A stretch of 7,402 bases of DNA from Alphaproteobacteria bacterium (GTDB lineage Bacteria; Pseudomonadota; Alphaproteobacteria; UBA828), in the NCBI GenBank assembly GCA_030604165.1, contig JAUVWK010000129.1, positions 1 to 7,402 on the forward strand, read 5' to 3'. The notes under the pieces are model-generated. The model saw nothing but the letters and a program-made list of their open reading frames with translations, ran no database searches and was not told where the DNA came from. The position numbers and the translations under genes are program-made. Below, in pieces: positions 1 through 6,110 of this stretch. Position 1 is the first letter of the stretch; every line of letters begins with the position of its first letter.

Positions 1-495
1 GGCCCGCGCAGCGGCATCGGCGAGCTGATCCTGCCCGCCAACGAGCCCGGCTCGTCGATCATGCCGGGCAAGGTCAACCCGACCCAGGCGGAGGCCCTGA
101 CCATGGTCTGCACCCAAGTCATGGGCAACCACGTGACCATCACCGTCGCGGGCGCGAGCGGGCATTTCGAACTCAACGTGTTCAAGCCGGTGCTGATCTA
201 CAATTTGCTGCAATCGGCGCAATTGCTGGCCGACAGCGCACGCAGCTTCGCCGACAATTGCGTCTCGGGGATCGAGCCGAACGCCGAGCGGATCGCTCGA
301 AATCTGCAGGATTCGCTGATGCTCGTCACCGCGCTCAACCCGCATATCGGCTACGACAACGCGGCGAAGGTGGCGAAAAAGGCCCACGCCGAGGGCACGA
401 CGCTGAAGCAGGCCGCGCTCGCGCTGGACCTGGTCACGGCAGAGCAGTTCGATGCCTGGGTCGAGCCGCGCGACATGACCGGGCCGTCGTCCTAG
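1..495 (+). CDS. fumC: Fumarate hydratase class II (partial, C-terminal 164 residues)
   Basis: This enzyme interconverts fumarate and L-malate in the TCA cycle as a soluble, iron-independent cytoplasmic tetramer. The window opens inside the gene and is in frame from base 1, so the visible part is roughly the last third of a protein usually about 460 residues long. The superfamily signature GSSIMPGKVNP is present at visible residues 17-27 (bases 49-81); in this family its serine, lysine and asparagine belong to the flexible active-site loop. The preceding GPRSGIGELILPANEPG and the C-terminal stretch around NPHIGYDNAAKVAKKAH are typical of FumC, which separates it from aspartase, argininosuccinate lyase and adenylosuccinate lyase. 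The gene ends at a TAG (493-495) with no sign of damage. A small ribbon-helix-helix gene begins 11 bp downstream. Aspartase (AspA) is the only realistic alternative, and the C-terminal domain argues against it. Confidence 0.96.
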   Translation, partial: GPRSGIGELILPANEPGSSIMPGKVNPTQAEALTMVCTQVMGNHVTITVAGASGHFELNVFKPVLIYNLLQSAQLLADSARSFADNCVSGIEPNAERIARNLQDSLMLVTALNPHIGYDNAAKVAKKAHAEGTTLKQAALALDLVTAEQFDAWVEPRDMTGPSS

Positions 496-506
496 CGCCC
501 TTTTGC

Positions 507-737
507 ATGGCGGGTGAAATCGAGAAGCACTCGGTGGTCATCGACGGTCACAAGACCTCGGTCTCGCTCGAGCCCGCCTTTTGGCAGGGCCTGTGCGAGA
601 TCGCGGCCGACCGCGGCTGCACCGTGAGTGAGCTGGTGGCCGAGCTGGACAAGGCGCGCACGGGCAATCTGTCGAGCGCGATCAGGCTGTTCGTGCTGGA
701 AGAGACCCGCGCGCGGGGCGCCGCCGTTCAATCTTGA
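507..737 (+). CDS. Small ribbon-helix-helix protein (RHH_4-like), 76 aa
   Basis: This is a predicted small DNA-binding protein or transcriptional regulator of the alphaproteobacterial RHH_4 type (PF13467-like, by recognition only). Residues 7-21 give the beta-strand segment (KHSVVIDGHKTSVSL). Residues 22-37 form a first helix with the characteristic AFW, and residues 39-50 a second helix (TVSELVAELDKA). The conserved tail GNLSSAIRLFVLEETR follows at 53-68. The ATG at 507 is chosen because it begins just ahead of this domain; the frame stays open further upstream only as an antisense-like shadow of fumC. The gene lies 11 bp after the fumC stop without a convincing Shine-Dalgarno, so it probably depends on readthrough and translational coupling from fumC. 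Its target is unknown. Its stop is 6 bp from the stop of the convergent AsmA-family gene. Confidence 0.86.
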   Translation: MAGEIEKHSVVIDGHKTSVSLEPAFWQGLCEIAADRGCTVSELVAELDKARTGNLSSAIRLFVLEETRARGAAVQS

Positions 738-743
738 AACGAT

Positions 744-3700
744 TTAGTTGATCACCTTCTCGAGCAGGTCCCGCAAGAGATCTTCGGGCTCGAGCCGCCG
801 CTCCTCCCGTGGCGGCGGCGGCGCGGCTTGCGGCGCGGTTGCTTCCGGCGCCGGCGGGGCGGCGTCATCGGCCCGGGGCTCGTCCGGATCGCCGAACAGG
901 CCCCGCAACAACGTATCGGTGACCGTGCCGGGCTCGCCCTTCGCGCCCTTGCGCAGCTTCGGCAGGAGCACCTTTTGCGCCACGGACGTGGCCAGACGTT
1001 CGGCCATGTAGGCCTGCATTTTCTCGAGTAGAAACTCGCGGCGCGGCGCGTCGATCGGCCCGCTGAGGCGCACGCCGATGGGCGGCGCCTCGGCATGCTC
1101 GGTCAGCCGGAACAGCGCCCGAAGGTCGAGCCGCCAGCCCGGCAGGTCCGCCGTGCCGCGAACCGTGCCCTCGCCGCGATCGACCAGGATTCTGAGATCG
1201 TCGGTGCTGGCCAGGCCGTTTTTCACGTTAATCGTGCCGTCGAGAGAGTCGAGCCGCGTCGCGCCGCCCGAGAGACCGGACCGCGCCAGCGCCAGGAAAT
1301 CCTCGATCCGGCTCAAATCGTCGAGTTGCGCACTGACCGCGGGCAGGTCGACGCCCTGCACGCTACCGTCTTGCGCGCTTAAGCGGGCGTCGCCGCTGAG
1401 CGCCGAGATCAAGTCGTACTCGCTCCTGCCCTCGGTGGCGAAGCGGCCGTCGATGCTGGCCCGTCCGGTCACCGCTTCGACGTCCGCGGCTTGGCGGAGT
1501 GCGGCGGCAAGGTCGAAATCGGTCAGGTTGAACGCCAGAATCGCGGTGGCGACACCGGCTTCCACCACCCTGCCCTCGGCCTCGATCTGGCCGTCGAAGA
1601 TGCGGCCGCGCAGCGTGTGAATGTCGAGCGTGCCGTCGTGCAGCGTTAGGCCCAAGGCCGCCCCGTCGACGCGATAGCCCCCGGCGACAAGGGCGTCGGC
1701 CTTGAGCGTGAAGTCGCCGTCCAGCGCGCGCAACACGGCCAGGTCGATCGGCTTGGTCGACCAGCGGCCGACCGGCGCCTCGGCGCCCGATCGACTCGCC
1801 TCGCCGCCGCCGGTGCCCGTGCCCCCGCCGTCGGTCGACTGAGCGCTCCGTGCCTGGCCGGCGGCGGCCGCACCGCCCAGGAACAGATCGGCGTCGAGAA
1901 GTCCGGCCTCGAGATCCGCCTTGATGTAGGGGATCGGTCGATCGAACCGTAGCGTCAGCGCGCCGCCAACGCTGGTCTCCCCGATCGACAGGTTGAACTC
2001 CGAGACCTTGGCCTCGACCGCGTCGCCCCTGAGCCGATCCTTGACGCGGACGGCGCCGACGTCGGCGCGCGGCGACGACGTGCCGGTGAGCAGCTCGGCC
2101 AATTCGCCGAAATCGGGATTGGCCAGATCGAGGCTCAGGTCGTAGCCCAGATGCGCGGCGAGATTGTGGATCTCGCCGGCGAGCTGCAAGGTCGAGCCGC
2201 CGACGTCGGCGCCAAAGTTGAGCCTCAGCGCATCGAAGGTGCCGTCTAACCCGCCGTCCACGACCAAGGGGCCGAGCCGCCGCACGGTGGCGGACGGCGC
2301 CAGATCGGCGACTCGCAAGAGCGCCGCCGTATCGGGAGCCTCGAGGCGAAGCCCGAGATTGAGCCGTGGCTCCTCCAACAACGCGGCAACGTTGCCCAGC
2401 ACGGAAAGGTTCGCCCGCGCGGTCTTCAGGTCCGCGCTTAGAGCCATCGCATCGACATCGCCGTCGAGGCTACCCTTCAACGTCACTTGGCCCAGATCCT
2501 CGGCGCGAAATACCGGGCCCAAACCGCTGACCCGCAACAAGCCGAACAACGACTTCGCCTCGCCTTCGAAGCTCAGTTTGATCGACGGCTTGGCGGCGAA
2601 ATTGCCGGCCTCGCCGCGCAGCGCCAAACGCGCGCCGGCCGCATCGGCGACATCGAAGCGGCGTAGAGTCAAGGTCCCCTGTCGCAAATCGCCATCCACG
2701 GCAAGCCCCTTGAAGCGCACGCCGCCCAAGGTGAGACTGTCGACGGCAAGCCGCAAATTCGCATCGAATGTATCGAGCGTCGCGAGCGCATCCGATTCGA
2801 GGACTAGGGCCCCCGCGGCGCCGCTATCATCCTCACTGGCGCCCTCTTCGGCGCCCTCTTCGGCCCCCGCCACTTTGCCGGCCGCGTCGGCCCGATCCGA
2901 CGCGCTCTTGCCCAGATAGGCGTCGGCATTGAGCCGATCGATCTTGAGGTCGGCGTCGATCGTCGTGCGTGCGCCCGGAACGAGTGAGGCCCCGCCGGTG
3001 ATGCGCGAAGCGTCGAGCCGGGCGTCGAGATTGGCGACCCTAACGCGGCTGTCATCCGCCACCACCTCGCCGACCAGGCTGAAGCGGCGCAGACGATCCG
3101 CCGGCACGTCGGCGACATCGACTCCGAGCCATGCCAGCACCGAACGCAGGTCGTCGGCGACCATCTCCACTTGACCATCGAACGCGGCGCCGTCGTCGCC
3201 AGGAGTAAGCTGTCCGAAGACCGCCATATCGGCGCCGCCCGGCAGCAGCGCCGAGGCTTGCTGAACGGTGATGACGCCGTCATCAAGCGCAAGGATGACT
3301 TGCGCGCGGCGCACAACGCCTTTGCGGTAGCGCACGGTCTCGGCGGTCAGATCGAGCGAGGCCGAGATGTCGTCGGGCAGCCCCGCCAATAGAGCGGCGA
3401 TGGGCTCTTCCTCATCTTCGTCGTCCGCCGCCGCGGGCTCGACCTGGGCGCTGTCGGCGTCCGAGGGGGCCGCGCCGGTGCCCGTCGCCGCTTCGCTCTC
3501 GGTCACCCCCGTCGTGGCCAACAGGTCGTCGAGATCGACCCGGTTGAGCACGAGCTTGGCGTCGAGCTGAGGTGTTTCGCCCAGACCCACCGTGATTTCA
3601 CCCCCCGCCTGCATCTCGCCAAGACGCACTTGCAGGTCGCTGACATAGAGACCCGACTCGGCGCCGGAGAGCGCCCCCTTCAGCACGAATGGCTGCCCTA

Positions 3701-4553
3701 ATATCGCGCCGTTGGAGGCTGCCGCGTCGACCTCGAACACGGCAAGCGCGGCGGCGAGGTCATTGCCTTCGAGGCGCACCGAACCGCTTAGCTTGGGCTC
3801 TGTCTGAAGGTCTCGCACGGCGCCGTCGAATTTGGCCGTGGTAAGGCCGTCGTCCAAATCGACCTCGAGGCTCACCGGGGTCGGGCCCTCGTCGCTCACG
3901 CTTCCCGTCGCGACGCGAAACGAGAGCGGCAAGTCGCGCAGCTCCATACTGCCCTCGGCGCGGAACGGACCCTCGAGGGTCTTGGCCGAGAGCGTGGCGT
4001 CGAACCGCTGCAAATGCTCGATCCGGCCCGATGCGGTGTCGCGCAAAATGATGGTGCCGTTGCGGATCGACAGCGAATCCAGGCGCACCTCGCGCGCCTC
4101 CGTTTCGTCGTCCGCGCCGGGCTCGCCGCTCGCTTCGCCCAGATCGGCCGCCGCGTCCTCAGCCGCGCGGGGCTCGAACGCCCAATTCACGCGGCCGTCC
4201 GCCAAGCGCTCGAGCTCGATCACCGGGTCGATCAGCTTCAGACTGGTGATCTGAATTTCACCGCTCAACAGCGGGCCGAGCGCTAGATTCAGATTGAGCG
4301 CCTTGAGGCGCGCCATGTCGGAGGAGGCGGCGCCGGGAACGTTGGCGAGCCGCACGTCCGCGATCGACAGCCTGGGCGAAGGCAACAAGGCAACCTGCAC
4401 GTCGCCATCGATCCACAGCTTGCGTCCGGTCAGCGCCTCGATGCGCTCCGTCACGTCGGGCTTGTAGCGGTCCCAATCGACGAGCATCGGCGCGACCAGC
4501 GCCGCCACGACGACCAGGACCACGAAGGCGAGAAACCCGTAAAGGATCTTCAT
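744..4553 (-). CDS. AsmA family protein, 1269 aa
   Basis: AsmA-like proteins are anchored in the inner membrane by one N-terminal helix and project a long beta-rich body into the periplasm. The family is linked to outer-membrane biogenesis and, for its larger members, to phospholipid transport between membranes. Here residues 4-25 form a single hydrophobic segment, followed by the typical VDWDRYKPDVTERIEALTGR and then the LLPSPRLSIADVRLANVPG stretch of the AsmA N-terminal domain. The body is repetitive, with many short beta-strands ending in Asp/Gly. An AsmA_2-like C-terminal domain covers about residues 935-1150, with GDARLSAQDGSVQGVDL near its end. Acidic or low-complexity linkers lie near residues 130-155, 352-385 and 555-590. 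A Gly/Ser-rich linker lies near 905-935, and a Pro/Ala-rich linker in the last 60 residues before a short helical tail. The start at 4553 matches the family N-terminus, though no strong Shine-Dalgarno precedes it. I do not assign it to asmA, tamB or yhjG by name. Confidence 0.93.
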   Translation of the reverse strand: MKILYGFLAFVVLVVVAALVAPMLVDWDRYKPDVTERIEALTGRKLWIDGDVQVALLPSPRLSIADVRLANVPGAASSDMARLKALNLNLALGPLLSGEIQITSLKLIDPVIELERLADGRVNWAFEPRAAEDAAADLGEASGEPGADDETEAREVRLDSLSIRNGTIILRDTASGRIEHLQRFDATLSAKTLEGPFRAEGSMELRDLPLSFRVATGSVSDEGPTPVSLEVDLDDGLTTAKFDGAVRDLQTEPKLSGSVRLEGNDLAAALAVFEVDAAASNGAILGQPFVLKGALSGAESGLYVSDLQVRLGEMQAGGEITVGLGETPQLDAKLVLNRVDLDDLLATTGVTESEAATGTGAAPSDADSAQVEPAAADDEDEEEPIAALLAGLPDDISASLDLTAETVRYRKGVVRRAQVILALDDGVITVQQASALLPGGADMAVFGQLTPGDDGAAFDGQVEMVADDLRSVLAWLGVDVADVPADRLRRFSLVGEVVADDSRVRVANLDARLDASRITGGASLVPGARTTIDADLKIDRLNADAYLGKSASDRADAAGKVAGAEEGAEEGASEDDSGAAGALVLESDALATLDTFDANLRLAVDSLTLGGVRFKGLAVDGDLRQGTLTLRRFDVADAAGARLALRGEAGNFAAKPSIKLSFEGEAKSLFGLLRVSGLGPVFRAEDLGQVTLKGSLDGDVDAMALSADLKTARANLSVLGNVAALLEEPRLNLGLRLEAPDTAALLRVADLAPSATVRRLGPLVVDGGLDGTFDALRLNFGADVGGSTLQLAGEIHNLAAHLGYDLSLDLANPDFGELAELLTGTSSPRADVGAVRVKDRLRGDAVEAKVSEFNLSIGETSVGGALTLRFDRPIPYIKADLEAGLLDADLFLGGAAAAGQARSAQSTDGGGTGTGGGEASRSGAEAPVGRWSTKPIDLAVLRALDGDFTLKADALVAGGYRVDGAALGLTLHDGTLDIHTLRGRIFDGQIEAEGRVVEAGVATAILAFNLTDFDLAAALRQAADVEAVTGRASIDGRFATEGRSEYDLISALSGDARLSAQDGSVQGVDLPAVSAQLDDLSRIEDFLALARSGLSGGATRLDSLDGTINVKNGLASTDDLRILVDRGEGTVRGTADLPGWRLDLRALFRLTEHAEAPPIGVRLSGPIDAPRREFLLEKMQAYMAERLATSVAQKVLLPKLRKGAKGEPGTVTDTLLRGLFGDPDEPRADDAAPPAPEATAPQAAPPPPREERRLEPEDLLRDLLEKVIN
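2838..2863. repeat. 12-bp perfect tandem duplication inside the AsmA-family gene
   Basis: The 12-base unit GCGCCCTCTTCG occurs twice back to back at 2839-2850 and 2851-2862. On the coding (minus) strand it encodes the repeated acidic tetrapeptide EEGA in a linker between beta-rich parts of the protein. The unit is a multiple of three, so gain or loss of a copy would change linker length without a frameshift. It is most likely replication slippage in a linker under little constraint. Confidence 0.8.
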
Positions 4554-4628
4554 GCGCCGACGAACCGATTGCGCCGCGCCCCTGACGGCAGAGCAAGGGG
4601 CCGGACCGGAGCACCCGCGTGACAGCGG

Positions 4629-4657
4629 TTAACAGCTGAATTCATTTAAGCTAGGCT
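4629..4657 (+). promoter_or_regulatory. Possible sigma70-like promoter
   Basis: TTAACA at 4629-4634 matches the -35 consensus TTGACA at five of six positions. After 17 bp, TAGGCT at 4652-4657 matches TATAAT at only three of six. The site lies in the most AT-rich part of the divergent gap, about 110 bp before the DUF4169-like start. The -10 element is poor, so this is a tentative call. Confidence 0.25.
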
Positions 4658-4721
4658 AGGGTTATCGGACTGATTGGCTGAAGGAACAGGCACTGGTACC
4701 CGGTCAGTCCCCACGCCATGG

Positions 4722-4751
4722 GCTGCAACGATTGAAGCTGCAATGATTGAA
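4722..4751 (+). repeat. 15-bp direct tandem repeat upstream of the DUF4169-like ORF
   Basis: GCTGCAACGATTGAA (4722-4736) is followed immediately by GCTGCAATGATTGAA (4737-4751). The two copies differ at one base. The repeat ends 13 bp before the ATG at 4765. It could be a paired operator, a 5'-UTR element, or a simple slippage duplication. The 15-bp period is not a full helical turn multiple, so two identical sites would face different sides of the helix. Confidence 0.75.
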
Positions 4752-4764
4752 AAGGCCTTGGGTC

Positions 4765-4950
4765 ATGGGTGAGGTCATCAATCTCAACCAGTATCGCAAG
4801 AAACTCGAAAAAGCAAAGAGCGGCCAGCGTGCCAGCGAAAATCGGCAGCAAGCCGGCCGCTCGAAAAGGGAACGGCTAGTACCAAGGAGCGGTAACAATG
4901 GCTCGCTTGGCCGCGATCGGCCCTGTTTGCCGTGGAGCAATCGGCCCTAA
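4765..4950 (+). CDS. DUF4169-like small protein, 61 aa, with atypical C-terminus
   Basis: The N-terminal half resembles the alphaproteobacterial DUF4169 family: MGEVINLNQYRKKLEKAKSG (residues 1-20), then an ASENRQQAGRSKRER segment (residues 23-37) corresponding to the usual AENRxxxGRTKxER motif. It is a small, basic, helical protein of unknown function. The ATG at 4765 gives the family N-terminus; an in-frame TTG at 4747 would add six residues but overlaps the 15-bp repeat. Family members, as I know them, continue with a charged helix and end near LDGHRLD. Here the sequence after residue 37 switches to a Gly/Pro/Asn-rich tail ending in PWSNRP, with no recognisable family ending in any of the three frames. 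The gene may be degraded or diverged at its 3' end. Its last 19 bases overlap the thioesterase start in another frame. DUF4169 and RHH_4 genes often accompany fumC in related bacteria, by my recollection. Confidence 0.7.
   Translation: MGEVINLNQYRKKLEKAKSGQRASENRQQAGRSKRERLVPRSGNNGSLGRDRPCLPWSNRP
4884..4889 (+). promoter_or_regulatory. Strong Shine-Dalgarno AAGGAG ahead of ATG 4898
   Basis: AAGGAG is one of the best ribosome-binding matches I noticed in the window and sits 8 bases before an ATG at 4898. That ATG is not in frame with the thioesterase, whose GTG start at 4932 has no visible ribosome-binding site of its own. The signal lies inside the DUF4169-like ORF. It may serve a short leader ORF coupled to the thioesterase, or mark the original thioesterase start before an indel. 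Confidence 0.5.
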
Positions 4951-5011
4951 CGATCGACGCGCCACTCTCGCTACACACCGACTCGGTGCGCCCGGAGTGG
5001 ATCGACTATAA
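4898..5011 (+). CDS. Possible short leader ORF, 37 aa
   Basis: An ATG at 4898, 8 bases after AAGGAG, opens a 37-residue frame beginning MARLAAIGPVCRGAIG and ending at TAA 5009-5011. It overlaps the DUF4169-like ORF upstream and runs 80 bases into the thioesterase in a different frame. The product resembles no family I know, and its Arg/Ala/Gly-rich make-up is what an off-frame reading of GC-rich coding DNA would give. The ribosome-binding site is the only argument for it. It may be a coupling leader or a relic of a frameshifted thioesterase start. Confidence 0.2.
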   Translation: MARLAAIGPVCRGAIGPNDRRATLATHRLGAPGVDRL

Positions 5012-5435
5012 CGGCCACATGAACGTGGCCTACTACGTTCTGCTCGTCGATCGGGCGATGGACGGGTTCTTGGATTTCGTTGGCTTGGGCCACGACTACG
5101 TAAAGGCGGAAAACAAATCGCTCTTCGCCGTCGACTCCCGCATCGCCTATTTGCGCGAACTAACCGTCGGCACCCCGGTGCGTTGCAAGACCCAACTCTT
5201 CGGCTACGACGCCAAGCGCTACCATGTCGGCCATTATGTCGAGCACGCCGACGAAGGCTGGACCGCCGCCGTCACCGAATGGATCGGGCTTCATGTCGAT
5301 CTGGCGACCCGGCGCTCCACGCCATTGCCGAACAAGGCGTTGGCGGTGTTACAGGACGTCATGGCCGCGCACGCCTCGCTGCCCAGGCCCGAGGCGCTCG
5401 GGCGGCCACTCAGCCTAGCCCGCGCCGACAACTAA
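4932..5435 (+). CDS. Hotdog-fold acyl-CoA thioesterase (4HBT family, betainyl-CoA thioesterase-like), 167 aa
   Basis: The protein is predicted to hydrolyse an acyl-CoA thioester in the cytoplasm. The N-terminal motif VRPEWIDYNGHMNVAYYV (residues 19-36) is the 4HBT/FcbC-type active-site region: D25 is the likely catalytic acid, and N27, H29 and N31 follow the DxNxHxN pattern. The later parts RELTVGTPVRCKTQL, DAKRYHVGHYVEHADEGW and the EWIGLHVDLATRRSTPLP segment match the thioesterase found alone or fused to L-carnitine dehydrogenase in carnitine-degrading bacteria. Betainyl-CoA is therefore a reasonable but unproven substrate. No carnitine gene is visible in this window. Length is normal for a single hotdog domain, which usually works as a dimer or tetramer. 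The GTG at 4932 is the only upstream start giving a normal N-terminus; in-frame alternatives begin after the active-site motif. It has no visible Shine-Dalgarno and overlaps the preceding ORF by 19 bases, which suggests coupling. Confidence 0.87.
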   Translation: MEQSALTIDAPLSLHTDSVRPEWIDYNGHMNVAYYVLLVDRAMDGFLDFVGLGHDYVKAENKSLFAVDSRIAYLRELTVGTPVRCKTQLFGYDAKRYHVGHYVEHADEGWTAAVTEWIGLHVDLATRRSTPLPNKALAVLQDVMAAHASLPRPEALGRPLSLARADN

Positions 5436-5512
5436 GGGCGAATTTGCGCCTTATTAGTCGCGCCCGCACCGAGATTCGGCTTTGCGTCGGACGAGCATCG
5501 GGTTAAACCTAA

Positions 5513-6037
5513 GTGGTGATTGAAAAAAGCACTCGGTGGCCCAGCGTAACTCTGGGCGTGCTGGTGGTCGCGGCGCTGATGGTGCTGGCGCCGGCCGTGC
5601 GCGCGGCCTGCACCGATGCGCCGGGACCCGGCGTGAACTGGCAACGCTGCTACGTCGACAATCGCGATTTGCGCGAGCTGAACCTCGCCAACGCCACACT
5701 GCGCGATGCCTTCTTGGCGCGCTCCGATCTTTCGTCCAGCGACCTGAGCGCTATCGACGGCCGGCGCGCCAAGTTCGTCGAGGCCACGCTGGTGGAGACC
5801 GTGTTCGACAAGGCGCGGCTGCTCGGCGCCGACTTCACCAAGGCCGACCTCACCGGAGCCTCGTTCCGCGATGCCGATTTGCGTCGCGCGCGTTTCTTCC
5901 GCGCCGTGCTGCGGGGCGCCGATTTCACCGGCGCCCGCCTTGAGGGGGCGGACCTTTTGAAGGCGGATCTGAGCGCGGCGACCTGGATCGACGGCGTTAC
6001 CGTCTGTCCGGAAGGCTCCATCGGGCAATGCTACTAG
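5513..6037 (+). CDS. Exported pentapeptide-repeat protein, 174 aa
   Basis: Residues 1-31 look like a Sec signal peptide: a charged start (EKSTR), a hydrophobic core VTLGVLVVAALMVLAP, and a likely AVRA or VRAA cleavage site just before Cys33. From residue 51 to 160 there are 22 consecutive pentads in one register, of the A(D/N)LXX type (for example ADFTK, ADLTG, ADLRR, ADLLK, ADLSA). Only the seventh (IDGRR) lacks the central hydrophobic residue. This predicts about 5.5 turns of a right-handed quadrilateral beta-helix. Cys33 and Cys46 lie before the solenoid, and Cys165 and Cys173 after it, consistent with disulfide-stabilised caps in the periplasm. The end (TWIDGVTVCPEGSIGQCY) resembles a C-terminal motif seen in other such proteins. 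The molecular role is unknown. The start is GTG 5513 or GTG 5516; neither has a strong ribosome-binding site. It follows the thioesterase by 77 bp. Confidence 0.88.
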   Translation: MVIEKSTRWPSVTLGVLVVAALMVLAPAVRAACTDAPGPGVNWQRCYVDNRDLRELNLANATLRDAFLARSDLSSSDLSAIDGRRAKFVEATLVETVFDKARLLGADFTKADLTGASFRDADLRRARFFRAVLRGADFTGARLEGADLLKADLSAATWIDGVTVCPEGSIGQCY

Positions 6038-6043
6038 CGCATT

Positions 6044-6094
6044 TTCAGTTCGCACGGCACCGGCCCACATTGCGCGGGCGGCGCGCCAACTGAA
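6044..6094. repeat. Inverted repeat between the pentapeptide and ClC genes
   Basis: TTCAGTT at 6044-6050 is perfectly complementary to AACTGAA at 6088-6094, with a 37-base interior. The interior can form a smaller GCCC/GGGC stem (6063-6066 with 6076-6079) and contains the palindrome GGCGCGCC (6080-6087). The arms frame nearly the whole gap, ending five bases before the ClC ribosome-binding site. No T-run follows, so it is not a typical intrinsic terminator. A 7-bp match in a gap this size has a sizeable chance of being random. Confidence 0.35.
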
Positions 6095-6099
6095 GCGGC

Positions 6100-6105
6100 G
6101 AGGGG
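6100..6105 (+). promoter_or_regulatory. Ribosome-binding site GAGGGG of the ClC gene
   Basis: GAGGGG lies five bases before the ATG at 6111. It fixes the start of the ClC gene, since the same frame has no better start upstream after the pentapeptide gene's stop codon. Confidence 0.6.
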
Positions 6106-6110
6106 CGACC

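Larger units (their letters stand above)
4554..4764. other. Divergent intergenic region (211 bp)
   Basis: This gap separates the AsmA-family gene (minus) from the DUF4169-like ORF (plus), and it must hold the promoter of the AsmA-family gene unless transcription enters from elsewhere. It contains an AT-richer core at about 4629-4665, unlike the GC-rich flanks, and a 15-bp tandem repeat at 4722-4751. I see no tRNA, no convincing terminator and no additional conserved ORF. Short open frames on the minus strand here start inside neighbouring genes and look like chance. Confidence 0.7.

Noticed and set aside
258..506. Upstream extension of the RHH gene to 159 residues
   Set aside because: The added part is an Arg/Ala-rich off-frame reading of fumC; the conserved domain begins right after ATG 507.
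2164..2919. 251-residue plus-strand frame, and several others inside 748-4286
   Set aside because: These are Ser/Arg/Pro-rich shadows of the AsmA-family gene, with no start signals or recognisable domains.
4651..4660. CTAGGCTAGG repeat as a regulator site
   Set aside because: Short and low-complexity; nothing else in the window supports a function, beyond its overlap with the tentative promoter.
5437..5457. GGCG/CGCC hairpin followed by TTATTAG after the thioesterase stop, as a terminator
   Set aside because: The stem is only 4 bp, with a 6-base loop and no real T-run; this is too weak to call.
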